From: Croceivirga thetidis
Lineage (GTDB): Bacteria; Bacteroidota; Bacteroidia; Flavobacteriales; Flavobacteriaceae
Direction of reading: 5' to 3'
Length of the DNA: 64,000 bases
Assembly (NCBI RefSeq): GCF_012272815.1
Contig: NZ_JAAWWL010000001.1
Span: forward strand, 1,018,154-1,082,153
Below the pieces are notes generated by a model, which saw nothing but the letters and a program-made list of their open reading frames with translations, searched no databases and was not told where the DNA came from. Positions 19,711 through 28,906 of this stretch are shown here, one piece after another; the stretch's first letter is position 1; each line of letters opens with the position of its first letter. A program made the translations under genes and the position numbers.

Positions 19711-21903
19711 CTAGTTCTGATTTTTGCCTAGAAGAGAAAAATCCAGATGTCTTTTTATTAAATCTGTTTCCTTCACCATAACAACCACTTCATCACCTAA
19801 CTGATACATTTTTTTGGTTCGTTCACCAATAACAGCAAATTGGCGTTCGTCAAAAGTATAGTAATCATCTTTCAGGTCTCGAATGCGAACCATTCCTTCG
19901 CATTTGTTCGCAATAATCTCAACATATATTCCCCATTCAGTGACCCCTGAAATTACACCTATAAATTCTTGGTCTTTATGGTCTTCCATGAATTTTATCT
20001 GCATGTACTTTATTGAGTCACGCTCTGCATTGGCAGCCAGAAGTTCCATATCTGAAGAGTGCTTGCATTTTTCTTCAAACACCACTTCTTTCTCAGACTT
20101 GCCGCCGTCTAAATAATGTTGTAATAAGCGATGTACCATCACATCTGGATATCGTCTAATCGGGGAGGTAAAATGGGTATAGTAGTCAAACGCCAGACCA
20201 TAATGACCAATATTATCAGTAGTATAAATTGCCTTACTCATACTTCGAATAGTCAGGGTATCTACCAAATTTTGCTCTTTCTTTCCTTTTACATCCTTCA
20301 ATAACTGATTTAAAGAACTACTGATGGCCTGTTTGCTTTTTAAGTTAACATTATGACCGAATCTAGAAATTACACCATTTAAAGCCATCAGTTTGTCCAT
20401 ATCAGGTTCATCATGAATACGATAAACGAAGGTCTTTTTGGGTTTTTGTTTACCGATGAATTCAGCAACATTTCTGTTAGCCAAAAGCATAAATTCTTCG
20501 ATAAGTTTATTGGCATCCTTTGATTCTTTAAAATACACACCTTCCGGTTCATTTTCATCATTCAAATTGAACCGTACCTCTATCTTATCGAATGAAATAG
20601 CTCCATCTCCCATTCGTTTTTTGCGCATTTGTTTTGCCAACTTATCCAAAACAAGGGTAGCTTCAACAATTTCATCGGATACTTGATAACTTCCCGTTCT
20701 GATTGATACTTCTTCAGAAATTGTATTTGTCCCATTTTCGATAATGTATTGGGCCTCTTCATACGCAAACCGTTCATTGGAATTGATAACAGTCCTTCCA
20801 AACCACTTATTTATTATTTGGGCCTCTTCACTTATCTCAAAAATCGCAGAAAAAGTATATTTTTCTTCATTGGGTCTTAAAGAACAGGCCATATTGGAAA
20901 GTACCTCTGGCAGCATGGGAACAACCCTGTCAACCAAATAAACAGAAGTAGCCCTTTCATAGGCTTCATCATCTAATACAGTTCCAGGAATTAAGTAATG
21001 AGACACATCTGCAATATGAATTCCCACTTCAAAATTTCCATTTTCGAGCTTCGAGAAAGACAAAGCATCGTCAAAATCCTTTGCATCTTTGGGATCAATC
21101 GTGAAAGTGAGTACCTCACGCATATCCCTTCGTTTGTCTATTTCACTTTGTTGAATGGAAGTATCCAACTTTTCAGCAAATTTTTGAACCTCAAATGGAA
21201 ACTCGTAAGGCAAACCATATTCAGCTAATATGGAGTGGATTTCAGTATTATGTTCGCCTGGTTTGCCTAATATTTTTATTATCGTACCATAGGGAGAATC
21301 AGCATCTTCGGGCCAATCACCCAACTTAACAAGAACTTTATCTCCGTCTTCAGCCTTGTTCATCCGTTCTTGAGGAATGAAAATATCAGTATACATTTTT
21401 TGGTCCATAGGTCGAACAAAAGCGAATGTCTTTTGCTTATCAACAACCCCAACGTATTCCTCTTTTTTTCGCTTTAGAATTTGAGCTATCTCACCTTCAT
21501 TTTTTTTTCCCTTTCGTCTAGGTTTCAAATATACTTTTACGGTATCACCATGTAATGCCCTGTTCAGTTTAAAGTTAGCTATGAATATATCTTCATCCAT
21601 ACCATCAACCACAACATAGGCATTACCAGAAGATGTCATATCAACAATACCTTCAAGAAAGGTTTTTACTTCTTCTTTTTTCTTATAACTGCCCCTATTG
21701 ACCTCTACTATTCGCTGTTTTTGTTTTAATTCACCAAGACGTCTAATCAATTCATTTCTTCCTTGGGTATCAGATATTCCCAATTTAGCTGCAATCTGTT
21801 TGTAGTTGAAACTTCGAGAAGGTTCAGACTCTAGAATAGTGAAAATACCTCTGGTTATCTCATTTTTGCGTTGGCTTTTCGCCCGCTTTTTCTTTTTGGA
21901 CAT
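19711..21903 (-). CDS. rnr: Ribonuclease R (RNB-family 3'-5' exoribonuclease)
   Basis: This 730-residue protein has the RNase R layout: an N-terminal winged-helix (about 14-70, YKQIAAKLGI), cold-shock domains (about 80-230), the RNB catalytic domain (about 250-580) and a C-terminal S1 domain (about 640-725, GVISGVTEWGIYVEI). The RNB active-site segment TIDPKDAKDFDDALSF (about residues 268-283) supplies the metal-binding aspartates, and the HYGLAFDYYTHFTSPIRRYPD signature is present, with the RxxPD motif. The enzyme degrades structured RNA processively. Upstream (CGAAAGTA at 21924-21931 on the plus strand) lies a near match to the -7 box, TACTTTCG. Confidence 0.95.
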   Translation of the reverse strand: MSKKKKRAKSQRKNEITRGIFTILESEPSRSFNYKQIAAKLGISDTQGRNELIRRLGELKQKQRIVEVNRGSYKKKEEVKTFLEGIVDMTSSGNAYVVVDGMDEDIFIANFKLNRALHGDTVKVYLKPRRKGKKNEGEIAQILKRKKEEYVGVVDKQKTFAFVRPMDQKMYTDIFIPQERMNKAEDGDKVLVKLGDWPEDADSPYGTIIKILGKPGEHNTEIHSILAEYGLPYEFPFEVQKFAEKLDTSIQQSEIDKRRDMREVLTFTIDPKDAKDFDDALSFSKLENGNFEVGIHIADVSHYLIPGTVLDDEAYERATSVYLVDRVVPMLPEVLSNMACSLRPNEEKYTFSAIFEISEEAQIINKWFGRTVINSNERFAYEEAQYIIENGTNTISEEVSIRTGSYQVSDEIVEATLVLDKLAKQMRKKRMGDGAISFDKIEVRFNLNDENEPEGVYFKESKDANKLIEEFMLLANRNVAEFIGKQKPKKTFVYRIHDEPDMDKLMALNGVISRFGHNVNLKSKQAISSSLNQLLKDVKGKKEQNLVDTLTIRSMSKAIYTTDNIGHYGLAFDYYTHFTSPIRRYPDVMVHRLLQHYLDGGKSEKEVVFEEKCKHSSDMELLAANAERDSIKYMQIKFMEDHKDQEFIGVISGVTEWGIYVEIIANKCEGMVRIRDLKDDYYTFDERQFAVIGERTKKMYQLGDEVVVMVKETDLIKRHLDFSLLGKNQN

Positions 21904-22478
21904 TTAATGACGGTAAGTGTTATCGAAAGTACAAATTATTAATCGCTCTTAATTTTCAATTAAATCAGCTATTGTAATCAACAACATATATAAAAATCAA
22001 TTTTTCTTTTTATTGAAATTTTAAAATTTTAATGATGATTATTGTCTGTGAATTTGTGGAATATTTTTTTCTAGAATTACTTGCTTTCAACATGTTAAAT
22101 ATGTTGTCAACATCTTATAATTTGTTGTGAAAGCTAGAATTCAAGTGGTTATCGTTCTTATTAACGAAAACTGTATTCACATATGAACAAGAAAATTTTG
22201 ATAAATAAATCCTGTTTTGTTGTTAATTACTTGCATTTTTCAGTGAATTAGTAGGGTGTAATTTCTAATGAAATAATATTGAGAAATCAATTGAATATTT
22301 GTACTGGATTTAAAAAATTATTAGCAAAGAAAATAAGACAATATTTATCTTCAGATTATTAACGAAATAGAAATATTTCTAAGTAATTGATTTTGAGGGT
22401 TATGTTAAAAAAATCAAAATAATTATCAACACTGCAATTTGTCAATTTGAATTTTAGGAATTTTTACCAAAATACCTG
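21904..22478. other. 575-bp AT-rich intergenic region, no gene
   Basis: No open frame, tRNA or hairpin terminator is visible between rnr and the acetyltransferase. The stretch is strikingly AT-rich and carries CAACAT elements in alternating orientation (22088-22093, 22101-22106, 22108-22113), a 13-base near-repeat TTATTAACGAAA (around 22158 and 22357), and a TTATCAACA at 22423-22431 that differs by one base from the DnaA box. Two further TTATCCACA-like 7/9 matches lie at 22055-22063 (minus) and 22173-22181. It may be a long regulatory spacer or an origin-like region; neither is shown. Confidence 0.4.
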
Positions 22479-22919
22479 ATGAAAATAGAAATAAAACAAT
22501 TTACTGAATTGAATACATCAAACTTGTATGAAATTCTCAGGTTAAGAAGTGAAGTTTTTGTTGTTGAACAAGATTGTGTTTATCAAGATGTTGATGGTAA
22601 GGATAAGAATGCGATTCATGTTTTGGGTTATGATAATCAGGAGTTGGTTGCCTATACGAGAATATTTAGGCCTGGTGATTATTTTGAGCATATGAGTTTT
22701 GGTAGGGTAGTAGTGGCTAAAAAATTTCGTCACCTTGGGTATGGTAAGGAAATTATTAAGGCAACCATCAATACTATATCTAAAATCAAAGCGAATTCAA
22801 CCATAGAAATCTCTGCACAGACCTATTTAAAAAGGTTTTATGAGGATTTTGGGTTTCAGAAAAAAGGTGAGGAATATCTAGAAGACGGAATTCCTCACAT
22901 ACGCATGCTAAAAGATTAA
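22479..22919 (+). CDS. ElaA-type GNAT acetyltransferase
   Basis: This 146-residue protein matches the ElaA subgroup of GNAT acyltransferases from end to end. It opens with LYEILRLRSEVFVVEQDCVYQD-type sequence (LRSEVFVVEQ, residues about 22-31), has the acetyl-CoA loop segment RVVVAKKFRHLGYGKEII (about 76-93), and ends with a FYEDFGFQKKGEEYLEDGIPH-type sequence typical of the family. Acyl acceptors of ElaA proteins are not established. The gene starts after the AT-rich spacer and its last four bases overlap the end of the convergent nuclease-like gene. Confidence 0.85.
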   Translation: MKIEIKQFTELNTSNLYEILRLRSEVFVVEQDCVYQDVDGKDKNAIHVLGYDNQELVAYTRIFRPGDYFEHMSFGRVVVAKKFRHLGYGKEIIKATINTISKIKANSTIEISAQTYLKRFYEDFGFQKKGEEYLEDGIPHIRMLKD

Positions 22920-23290
22920 ATCTTAATTGGAGTTTTATTGGTTAAGTTCAATTCTTCCAATAACATGTCGGTAAATTTGTAATGGCCTTTTGTAGTTATG
23001 ATTTTGAATCTGTTGGATTTCATCCTGCTCAAGGTATCAAGAAAAAGCCATTTTGATTTAAGCAACCGGGTTTTGTCTGATTTTAAACTTATTTCGAAAT
23101 AGTACTTTAAACCATTTTTGGTAGCTACAATATCTGGTGTTAATTCAACTTCGCTATTCTTTTTGGAATATGACTTTGGGCTTTCAAACCCATCAATATC
23201 TGCCTTGATGTTTTCAAAGCCGGTGTTTTCCAAATAGTCTACTGATTTTTTTAAAAAAGCTTCGTTCTGTAATTTTTCTGATTTTACCAT
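22916..23290 (-). CDS. Conserved hypothetical protein with nuclease-like motif
   Basis: A 124-residue soluble protein is read from the ATG at 23290; a TTG further upstream would add nine hydrophobic residues that look spurious. The segment TPDIVATKNGLKYYFEISLK (about residues 60-79) resembles the core of PD-(D/E)xK nuclease folds: an Asp at the end of one strand and an acidic residue plus Lys on the next. The expected ExK is ExSxK here, so activity is uncertain. The rest is basic (KSKWLFLDTLSRMKS). I recognise it as a small conserved flavobacterial protein but not as a characterised one. It lies downstream of the restriction-modification genes on the same strand and may simply be a neighbour. 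Confidence 0.65.
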   Translation of the reverse strand: MVKSEKLQNEAFLKKSVDYLENTGFENIKADIDGFESPKSYSKKNSEVELTPDIVATKNGLKYYFEISLKSDKTRLLKSKWLFLDTLSRMKSNRFKIITTKGHYKFTDMLLEELNLTNKTPIKI

Positions 23291-23360
23291 AACTCTAAAA
23301 ATAAAAAAAAGCAGCAAAAAATCAAGTATTACTTCCTGATTAACAATAACTTAACTCAAT

Positions 23361-23975
23361 TTATGGAAATGATTTGCCGACACCTTCATCAATTAGCCAA
23401 TTGAGTTTAAGAATTAGATTTAAAGGTGCTTCGGCTTTGTTTCTAGACAAATAAAGATAGCCTTCGGTTCTTGGGTTTAATTCAGTAATGCGAATTTTAC
23501 CTTTTGCTACGTTGGACGAGTAATTTACTAGAGTTTGTTTTTCAATCCCCTTATGCTTTAAAAGTTCCAATAGCTTCTCTCTATTGATAAAGGTGAGTTG
23601 GCATGAGGTTAATTTTTCTTCTTCATCTGAAAATATTGATGTTGCCAGGGTATAGAACTGTGTTTTTTTATTTGAATCGAACAACCAACCCTCTCTAATG
23701 GAGTCTTTTTTTAGGTATTGTATTTCAAAAGCAAAAGTGGGTAGGCTTTCGTTTAAATAGTCTAATTGGGCTTTTTCATCAACAAAATAAATGGTACCAT
23801 CTCTTTTGTCTTTCAAAATGACGTCCACGCCTTTAAGTTGCTGATTTAAGTCTGAAATACGCTCAAAGGTATAGTGCTTTAATTTTTGATAATAGGAGTC
23901 AATAAGAGGGTGAAGTAATGCCTCTTTCTTCAAGTCGCTTTTGAAATTATTTTTCAACGTACGCGATTTTATCAA
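23361..23975 (-). CDS. Probable type II restriction endonuclease (PD-(D/E)xK)
   Basis: This 204-residue protein overlaps the end of the cytosine methyltransferase gene by 29 bp, the usual arrangement of a type II restriction-modification pair. A PD-(D/E)xK-like core is visible: GVDVILKDKRDG (Asp51) and, one strand later, TIYFVDEKAQLDY with D66-E67-K68. An acidic helix precedes it (YTFERISDLNQQ). The length is typical of small type II enzymes. It would cut unmodified DNA at the site protected by the neighbouring enzyme; the recognition sequence cannot be deduced here. Identification rests on motif and context rather than recognised homology. Confidence 0.65.
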   Translation of the reverse strand: MIKSRTLKNNFKSDLKKEALLHPLIDSYYQKLKHYTFERISDLNQQLKGVDVILKDKRDGTIYFVDEKAQLDYLNESLPTFAFEIQYLKKDSIREGWLFDSNKKTQFYTLATSIFSDEEEKLTSCQLTFINREKLLELLKHKGIEKQTLVNYSSNVAKGKIRITELNPRTEGYLYLSRNKAEAPLNLILKLNWLIDEGVGKSFP

Positions 23976-25179
23976 GTAATGCCTGTCCTATTTTACTAAC
24001 CACCCCAATAACCAAGGCGTTTCCCATAAAAAAAGCTCGTTTGGTATCGGAAATTCCGTCAAGTTCAGTGTGGTTGTCAGGAAATCCATTAAGACGTTCC
24101 AATTCTATAGGGGTCAACCGACGTAAACCCTTACTTGTTTTAATAACATGTTTGAATCTAGATGGTGATTTCCCTCCCTCACCAGTGATAATTGTCCTTG
24201 AAGGTTTATCCAATGCATCTGGAAATGTCATTGCACCTTCAGTATAGTTATATGAATAACCAGCTTTGGTGGTTCGCTTTTCTTTTTTTGCGCCTTTGAG
24301 GTATTTCCATTTTGAAAAATCGCCTTCGGCGATAAAAAAATCTTTGGATACTGGGCCATTCACCAAGATATCCTTTAAGTTTCGGAGCTTGCCTCCAAAT
24401 TCTCCAACGGTTTTAAACGACGAAATCTTCCCATTAACAAAGAGGCCTGAATTTAAAAATGGAGAAGCTTGTCCGTTTAGGTTAAAATTCTTGGATAAGC
24501 CGATAAAATCACCCTTAATTTGAAATTCTGAAGCTTCTATGGAATTTTGGGAAACAGGAAGTGCATTTGCAAGAATTCCTTCTTTTAGAATCCAAGATTT
24601 CGAGACAGTTTCTACAAATTGTTCATAAACGGTTGATGACTTGTGTGCCGCTACTAAAAAAAAACGCCTTCGGCGTTGGGGAAAACCATATTCTGCCGCG
24701 TTCACAACGCGCCACTCAACTGCATAACCTAAATCTCCCAAACCTTTTAACATAATCGCGAAATCACGCCCACGTTGATTGGCTGGAGATTTTAAAAGAC
24801 GGTCAACATTTTCAAGAATTAGATATTTGGGCTTATTCTTTTTTTCGTCCAATATTCGATGGATGCTCCACCACAAAACTCCTTTTTTACCAAGAAGGCC
24901 TTTCGAGTTTTTAAGTGTTGTGGCAACCGAATAGTCCTGACATGGGAAACCCCCAACAAGCACATCGTGGTCTGGAATAGCTGCTGTTTCAACTTTTTCT
25001 ATATCGACATTTGAATGGTTTTCTTCCCCGAAGCGGGCTTCGTATACCATAGAAGCATGTTGGGTTTTTGTCGATGGTTCCCATTGATTGCTCCAAACCA
25101 CTTCATAGCCCCCTGTACTTTCAAGGCCTAAACGAAACCCTCCAACACCAGCGAATAATTCACAAACCTTTAGTTTCAT
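23947..25179 (-). CDS. DNA (cytosine-5-)-methyltransferase of a type II R-M system
   Basis: This 410-residue enzyme has the C5-methyltransferase motifs in canonical order: motif I FAGVGGFRLGLE (residues 9-20), motif IV GGFPCQDYS with catalytic Cys80, motif VI ENV (123-125), motif VIII QRRRRFF (168-174), a target-recognition region of about 130 residues, motif IX RRLTPIELERLNGFPD, and motif X GNAL near the end. It methylates C5 of a cytosine within a specific DNA site, protecting it from the partner nuclease encoded directly downstream. It starts 12 bp after the exported hydrolase gene on the same strand. Confidence 0.93.
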   Translation of the reverse strand: MKLKVCELFAGVGGFRLGLESTGGYEVVWSNQWEPSTKTQHASMVYEARFGEENHSNVDIEKVETAAIPDHDVLVGGFPCQDYSVATTLKNSKGLLGKKGVLWWSIHRILDEKKNKPKYLILENVDRLLKSPANQRGRDFAIMLKGLGDLGYAVEWRVVNAAEYGFPQRRRRFFLVAAHKSSTVYEQFVETVSKSWILKEGILANALPVSQNSIEASEFQIKGDFIGLSKNFNLNGQASPFLNSGLFVNGKISSFKTVGEFGGKLRNLKDILVNGPVSKDFFIAEGDFSKWKYLKGAKKEKRTTKAGYSYNYTEGAMTFPDALDKPSRTIITGEGGKSPSRFKHVIKTSKGLRRLTPIELERLNGFPDNHTELDGISDTKRAFFMGNALVIGVVSKIGQALLDKIAYVEK

Positions 25180-25191
25180 GTAAATCTTCTC

Positions 25192-26376
25192 TTAGCTTTT
25201 TGGGTAAATAATATTGCGAATTTTTTTACTAAGCTCATCTTTTGCTGCACTCCAATCATTCGGATTTCGATTTTGTCGTTCAAAAAGCATTGCGAAAATT
25301 GTGTATTTGACCCTAAAAACCATCTTGCCAAATTGCTCATCTTTTCCGTGTGATATTTTATCCAATTTGTTCATTTCCTTTTGCCACCAATCCAAATTGG
25401 CCCGTTCGGGCTTTTTCAAATCGGCATCTACTCTTGCTATGTACTTTTCAATGGCTTTAGATTCTGCCTCAAAGGCCAAATCACGTGATTTTAGAAGTTG
25501 TTTACTTGCCTTTAAATTAAAGAGCTCATTGTATTTGGCTTTAACACTATCCAATCCTATCTTCCCACCATAAAGGCTTATGATTCTTTGATAGTTTTCC
25601 AACGCCTTCAAAACTCTACCAGAATTTTCAAAAGTTTTCGCCTGCTCTAAGTCAAGCAAGTAACTTTTTTTAATAAAATCCTCGCTATTGGGAAATGTAT
25701 TTTCTTGAACGGTCAACCAACGAAAGGCCCGTTCAATTTGTTTACTGTCGGGCCAACGATGCCCACTTTCGAACGTAATCAAGGTGTTTTTGAACTTGAA
25801 CCTATCGAGATAGGCCTTATTTCTAATCATTTCTCGATAGTTGAAATCTTCATCACCACAGAGGCCGACATAGGTGAAGTTTGGGCTTATCGGAACATGT
25901 GAAGCGTTCCCAGAAAATCCTGCCCCACAAGCAATCACACCTTTAAAACTATTGGTTAGGGTGGCAATTGCTGCGGCTAATCTTGAACCTCCAGAAAACC
26001 CCGCGAGGAACATTTTATCGGCATCGATATTGAAATTGGAAAAAATATGCTTGAATAAGTTGTCGGCAATCGCAAAGTTGCGTTCATATGAACCGTTCTT
26101 GGCATTATTGGAACAAATAATTATATGACCATATTTCTCAGAAGCTTCTCTAAAAACTTCAACGCCCAAACTTCCCCTAGCGGCAGGTTCAAATACAAAT
26201 AAAATGGGCGACAGTTTGGTTTCATCATAAGACTGCGGCAAATAGAGTGCAAATGTTTCATTTTGGGTATTGGAGACAGCAATGGAGTCTATAATTTGAC
26301 CCTTTTTCAAATTCTGCTGTGAAATGGCTAGTTGAAAAATGAAAAGAAAACAGAAGACCAAACCACTAAATCGCAT
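25192..26376 (-). CDS. Exported alpha/beta hydrolase with C-terminal helical extension
   Basis: This 394-residue protein has a signal peptide (about 1-19, QLAISQ). Residues 20-225 form an alpha/beta hydrolase core resembling dienelactone-hydrolase and feruloyl-esterase-like enzymes: nucleophile motif GFSGG, an acidic segment VGLCGDEDFNY, and a catalytic-type histidine in FESGHRWP. The last 170 residues are helical and rich in K and E, with a TPR-like start. The substrate is unknown; the protein is probably periplasmic or surface-located. It is the first gene of a run with the restriction-modification pair, but nothing in its sequence links it to that function. Confidence 0.75.
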   Translation of the reverse strand: MRFSGLVFCFLFIFQLAISQQNLKKGQIIDSIAVSNTQNETFALYLPQSYDETKLSPILFVFEPAARGSLGVEVFREASEKYGHIIICSNNAKNGSYERNFAIADNLFKHIFSNFNIDADKMFLAGFSGGSRLAAAIATLTNSFKGVIACGAGFSGNASHVPISPNFTYVGLCGDEDFNYREMIRNKAYLDRFKFKNTLITFESGHRWPDSKQIERAFRWLTVQENTFPNSEDFIKKSYLLDLEQAKTFENSGRVLKALENYQRIISLYGGKIGLDSVKAKYNELFNLKASKQLLKSRDLAFEAESKAIEKYIARVDADLKKPERANLDWWQKEMNKLDKISHGKDEQFGKMVFRVKYTIFAMLFERQNRNPNDWSAAKDELSKKIRNIIYPKS

Positions 26377-26496
26377 GCATAAAATTTCTGAAAGTAAGTT
26401 TTTAAAGGTAAAAATATTTGACTGAGCAATTTGATGGGATGATTGTATTACTTACAAATGAAATGTGCGGTCTAAAACGAACCTTCAAAATCGAGC

Positions 26497-26526
26497 AAAA
26501 AAAATTGCAGCATTCGCTGCAATTTT
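26497..26526 (-). terminator. Terminator after the PAS histidine kinase gene
   Basis: ATTGCAGC (26504-26511) and GCTGCAAT (26516-26523) form a perfect 8-bp stem with loop ATTC. On the minus strand it is followed by a run of eight T residues (plus-strand A-run at 26497-26504). It lies 28 bp past the kinase stop codon. Confidence 0.88.
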
Positions 26527-26553
26527 AAACAAGTTGAAGAATTTGCGAGTGGA

Positions 26554-28383
26554 TTATACGGGAAAATAGACTTTAAAAACATTCCCTTCACCTTTTGCAC
26601 TTTCGACTTCAATACGACCACCCATCAGCTCAATTTGGTATTTGGTAAGGTATAACCCCATACTGGTTGAGTCGCCCATGTTTTTAAGTTTTTTATAGAG
26701 CCCAAAAACCTTGTCAGCCTCTTCGTCCAAATCAATACCCATGCTATTATCTTCGATGGAAAAGACCGTATATTTTTTGTTGGCTTCGGCACTTAAAATC
26801 AATACAGGTCTTTCGTTGTTGTTCAGAAACCGCAGACCATTGAGTACCAGATTTGACAGGGTACTTTCAAGATATGCTGGTATGGCGTTGACCATGACCG
26901 AGTCGTCTATTTCATTGTGAATTTTTGCATTTTTCTTTTTAATGACCCCGTTGTTTATTTGTAGCACCTTGTACACGAAATCATTAAGGTTCAACTTCTT
27001 CTTCTTTGTGTTTTCTTGGTGCTTAATTGCTACTAATTCACGCAAACCCTTAATGGTGTCGGTCAAATTATCAGTGGATTGAAAAAGCATTTGAATTAAA
27101 TTTTTTCGTTCTAATTCATCCTCTTCTGTATTTAAAAAGTTGAGTAACAATCCAAAATTGGTAGTATGTGCCTTAAGGTCGTGGGAAACCAAGTGGGCAA
27201 AATGGACCATTTTTTCTATTTCATTATTAGCTTCTTTTAAACTGCTGGAAAAATGTTGTTCAACTTCTGTAGACCGTGTAGCATCTTGGCACGACACCAA
27301 TAATAATTTTTGACCCTCAACTGTAATGAGGTTGCCTGAAACCAAAAAGGTATAACGCCCAATGTTTTTATTAAAAACCTGTAGTTCGATATTGTTGAAT
27401 CCAAACCTTGTTCGTAAGGATTCATTGATTACAGTGTCAAGATGCTTATCAAGCGAAATAAAATGGCTGTAGTTTTTGCCTTTAAAAAAACCTTGGGTTT
27501 TTCCAAGAAAAGCCAATAAATGATTGTTGGCCTGAACTATCTTGCCTGTTTTCAAATTCAACAACACTAGGTTTGTAGGAACACTATTAAAAAACTCAAT
27601 TTCAAATGGTTTTTCGGGTTTTGGCGTCTCTTTTTTTTCTGTGAGATTTTTTTTCTGTAACACCCCTAGAATTCGGGTACATTTTCCATTCTTAAACTTG
27701 GGCCGACCTATAAGATTTAATCGAAGTTTGTTTTCGTTTAAGTCTTTTAGCGTTAGATCTATGTCCCATGGAGTACCCGAGGTCAGGGCTCTTTTAATGG
27801 CTGCATTTAGCAATAATTGGTCTTTATTGTTTTCAATAAAGGTCAGGGATTTTCTTAATGAAGGAGCTATTTGCTCTGGTAGCGCCAGTAGATTTCTAAA
27901 TTCGTTTGACCAGAACATTTGGTTCTCATCAATTCGATATTCCCAACTGGCAATAATGCTGTCCTTATTATTTTCAAATATGGCTTTCAACGAAGCTTCA
28001 TCAATAAATTGAGACGCTTGTTTTTGTTGCTCTTTTATGGTAATTACCAATCCTACAGTATGTCCGTAACCATCTTTCCAAGGGTTAAGGTGCCAAACAA
28101 AACTACTTGCGGAATTCGAATTGCCTGCTTTTTTATCGACGAGTTTTATGTCGTTTACACCCTCTAAGGCATATTCAAAACTATCTTCCCAAGTTTCATC
28201 AATATGCTCAACTAAATCATAAATGCGTTTTCCTATGGCATTTTCCCTATCTAAATTGGAGTGTTTGAACCAACCCATTGAAGCGTCGACAAGATTGAGG
28301 TCTTTATCGACAATAGCTGTAAACGAAGGAACATCATGAACCCAATTCGTAGTCTTGGGGCTTGGGATAGCCAGATTTTCCAT
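26554..28383 (-). CDS. PAS-domain sensor histidine kinase
   Basis: This 609-residue protein has no obvious membrane segment, so it is probably cytoplasmic. Several PAS-like regions are visible: about 18-115 (VPSFTAIVDKDLNLVDASMGWF), about 130-250, and about 265-375 (VPTNLVLLNLKTGKIVQANNHLLAFLG). A DHp helix follows with the phospho-acceptor in HLVSHDLK (about residue 396), then a HATPase domain with N box (LSNLVLNGLRF), G1 (DNSMGIDL) and a C-terminal GLYLTKYQIELMGG. It autophosphorylates and passes phosphate to a response regulator. A single-domain receiver lies 128 bp upstream on the same strand and a CheB-CheR-kinase before that, suggesting a shared pathway. Input signal unknown. Confidence 0.88.
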   Translation of the reverse strand: MENLAIPSPKTTNWVHDVPSFTAIVDKDLNLVDASMGWFKHSNLDRENAIGKRIYDLVEHIDETWEDSFEYALEGVNDIKLVDKKAGNSNSASSFVWHLNPWKDGYGHTVGLVITIKEQQKQASQFIDEASLKAIFENNKDSIIASWEYRIDENQMFWSNEFRNLLALPEQIAPSLRKSLTFIENNKDQLLLNAAIKRALTSGTPWDIDLTLKDLNENKLRLNLIGRPKFKNGKCTRILGVLQKKNLTEKKETPKPEKPFEIEFFNSVPTNLVLLNLKTGKIVQANNHLLAFLGKTQGFFKGKNYSHFISLDKHLDTVINESLRTRFGFNNIELQVFNKNIGRYTFLVSGNLITVEGQKLLLVSCQDATRSTEVEQHFSSSLKEANNEIEKMVHFAHLVSHDLKAHTTNFGLLLNFLNTEEDELERKNLIQMLFQSTDNLTDTIKGLRELVAIKHQENTKKKKLNLNDFVYKVLQINNGVIKKKNAKIHNEIDDSVMVNAIPAYLESTLSNLVLNGLRFLNNNERPVLILSAEANKKYTVFSIEDNSMGIDLDEEADKVFGLYKKLKNMGDSTSMGLYLTKYQIELMGGRIEVESAKGEGNVFKVYFPV

Positions 28384-28511
28384 AATATTTGTCTTAATCT
28401 GTTGAATTTATTGTAAGAAAAGTTATACAGATAAAATATGTTGTGAAGTACTCGCTTAGCGATGTGTAGATAGACCAAAATGAAGTCTGATCGATGAACA
28501 ACCTAAAAAAT

Positions 28512-28904
28512 TTAAGTCGTTGGAGCAGGAAAATATTTGGTTACAATATGATTGAATATTTTGACATCCAAGGGTTTATATAACATTTCCTCAACTTCTG
28601 GAAAGTCTTTTTTCTTTGCTTCATCTTGCGGACTTATGCTTGTGGTCAATAGGAATAATTTTGCTTGCTCCTTGTTTGCTATTGAACGGTAGCGCTCCAA
28701 AAACTCCCAGGCATCCATGGTAGGCATGTTGATGTCAAGAAATATCAACTCAGGAAAATTGTTGGTCTGTTCCAAATATTCAAGGGCTCTTTGTCCAGCC
28801 ATAAAACAATTGACTTCTTTGGCTTTACCAGACTTGGCGATAAACTTTTCATGAATAAAGTTTGTGGCCCTGTTATCATCGACTAATAGTACATTGTTTA
28901 CCAT
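28512..28904 (-). CDS. Single-domain response regulator
   Basis: This 130-residue stand-alone receiver domain shows the acidic pocket DD at residues 9-10, the phospho-accepting Asp57 in LIFLDINMP, the Thr/Ser switch in LLTTSIS, and the conserved lysine in YKPLD. There is no output domain, so it probably relays phosphate or acts by protein contact, in the manner of CheY or Spo0F. It begins 2 bp after the end of the giant CheB-CheR-kinase gene and so is cotranscribed with it. The two kinases on either side are likely partners. Confidence 0.92.
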   Translation of the reverse strand: MVNNVLLVDDNRATNFIHEKFIAKSGKAKEVNCFMAGQRALEYLEQTNNFPELIFLDINMPTMDAWEFLERYRSIANKEQAKLFLLTTSISPQDEAKKKDFPEVEEMLYKPLDVKIFNHIVTKYFPAPTT

Positions 28905-28906
28905 AG

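Noticed and set aside
22399-22409. TTATGTTAAAA resembling the XerD half of a dif site
   Set aside because: The XerC half 17 bases upstream does not match, so it is probably chance in AT-rich DNA.
26377-26553. Possible small RNA between the hydrolase and the PAS kinase
   Set aside because: The only structure is the terminator hairpin of the kinase gene; no separate promoter is seen.
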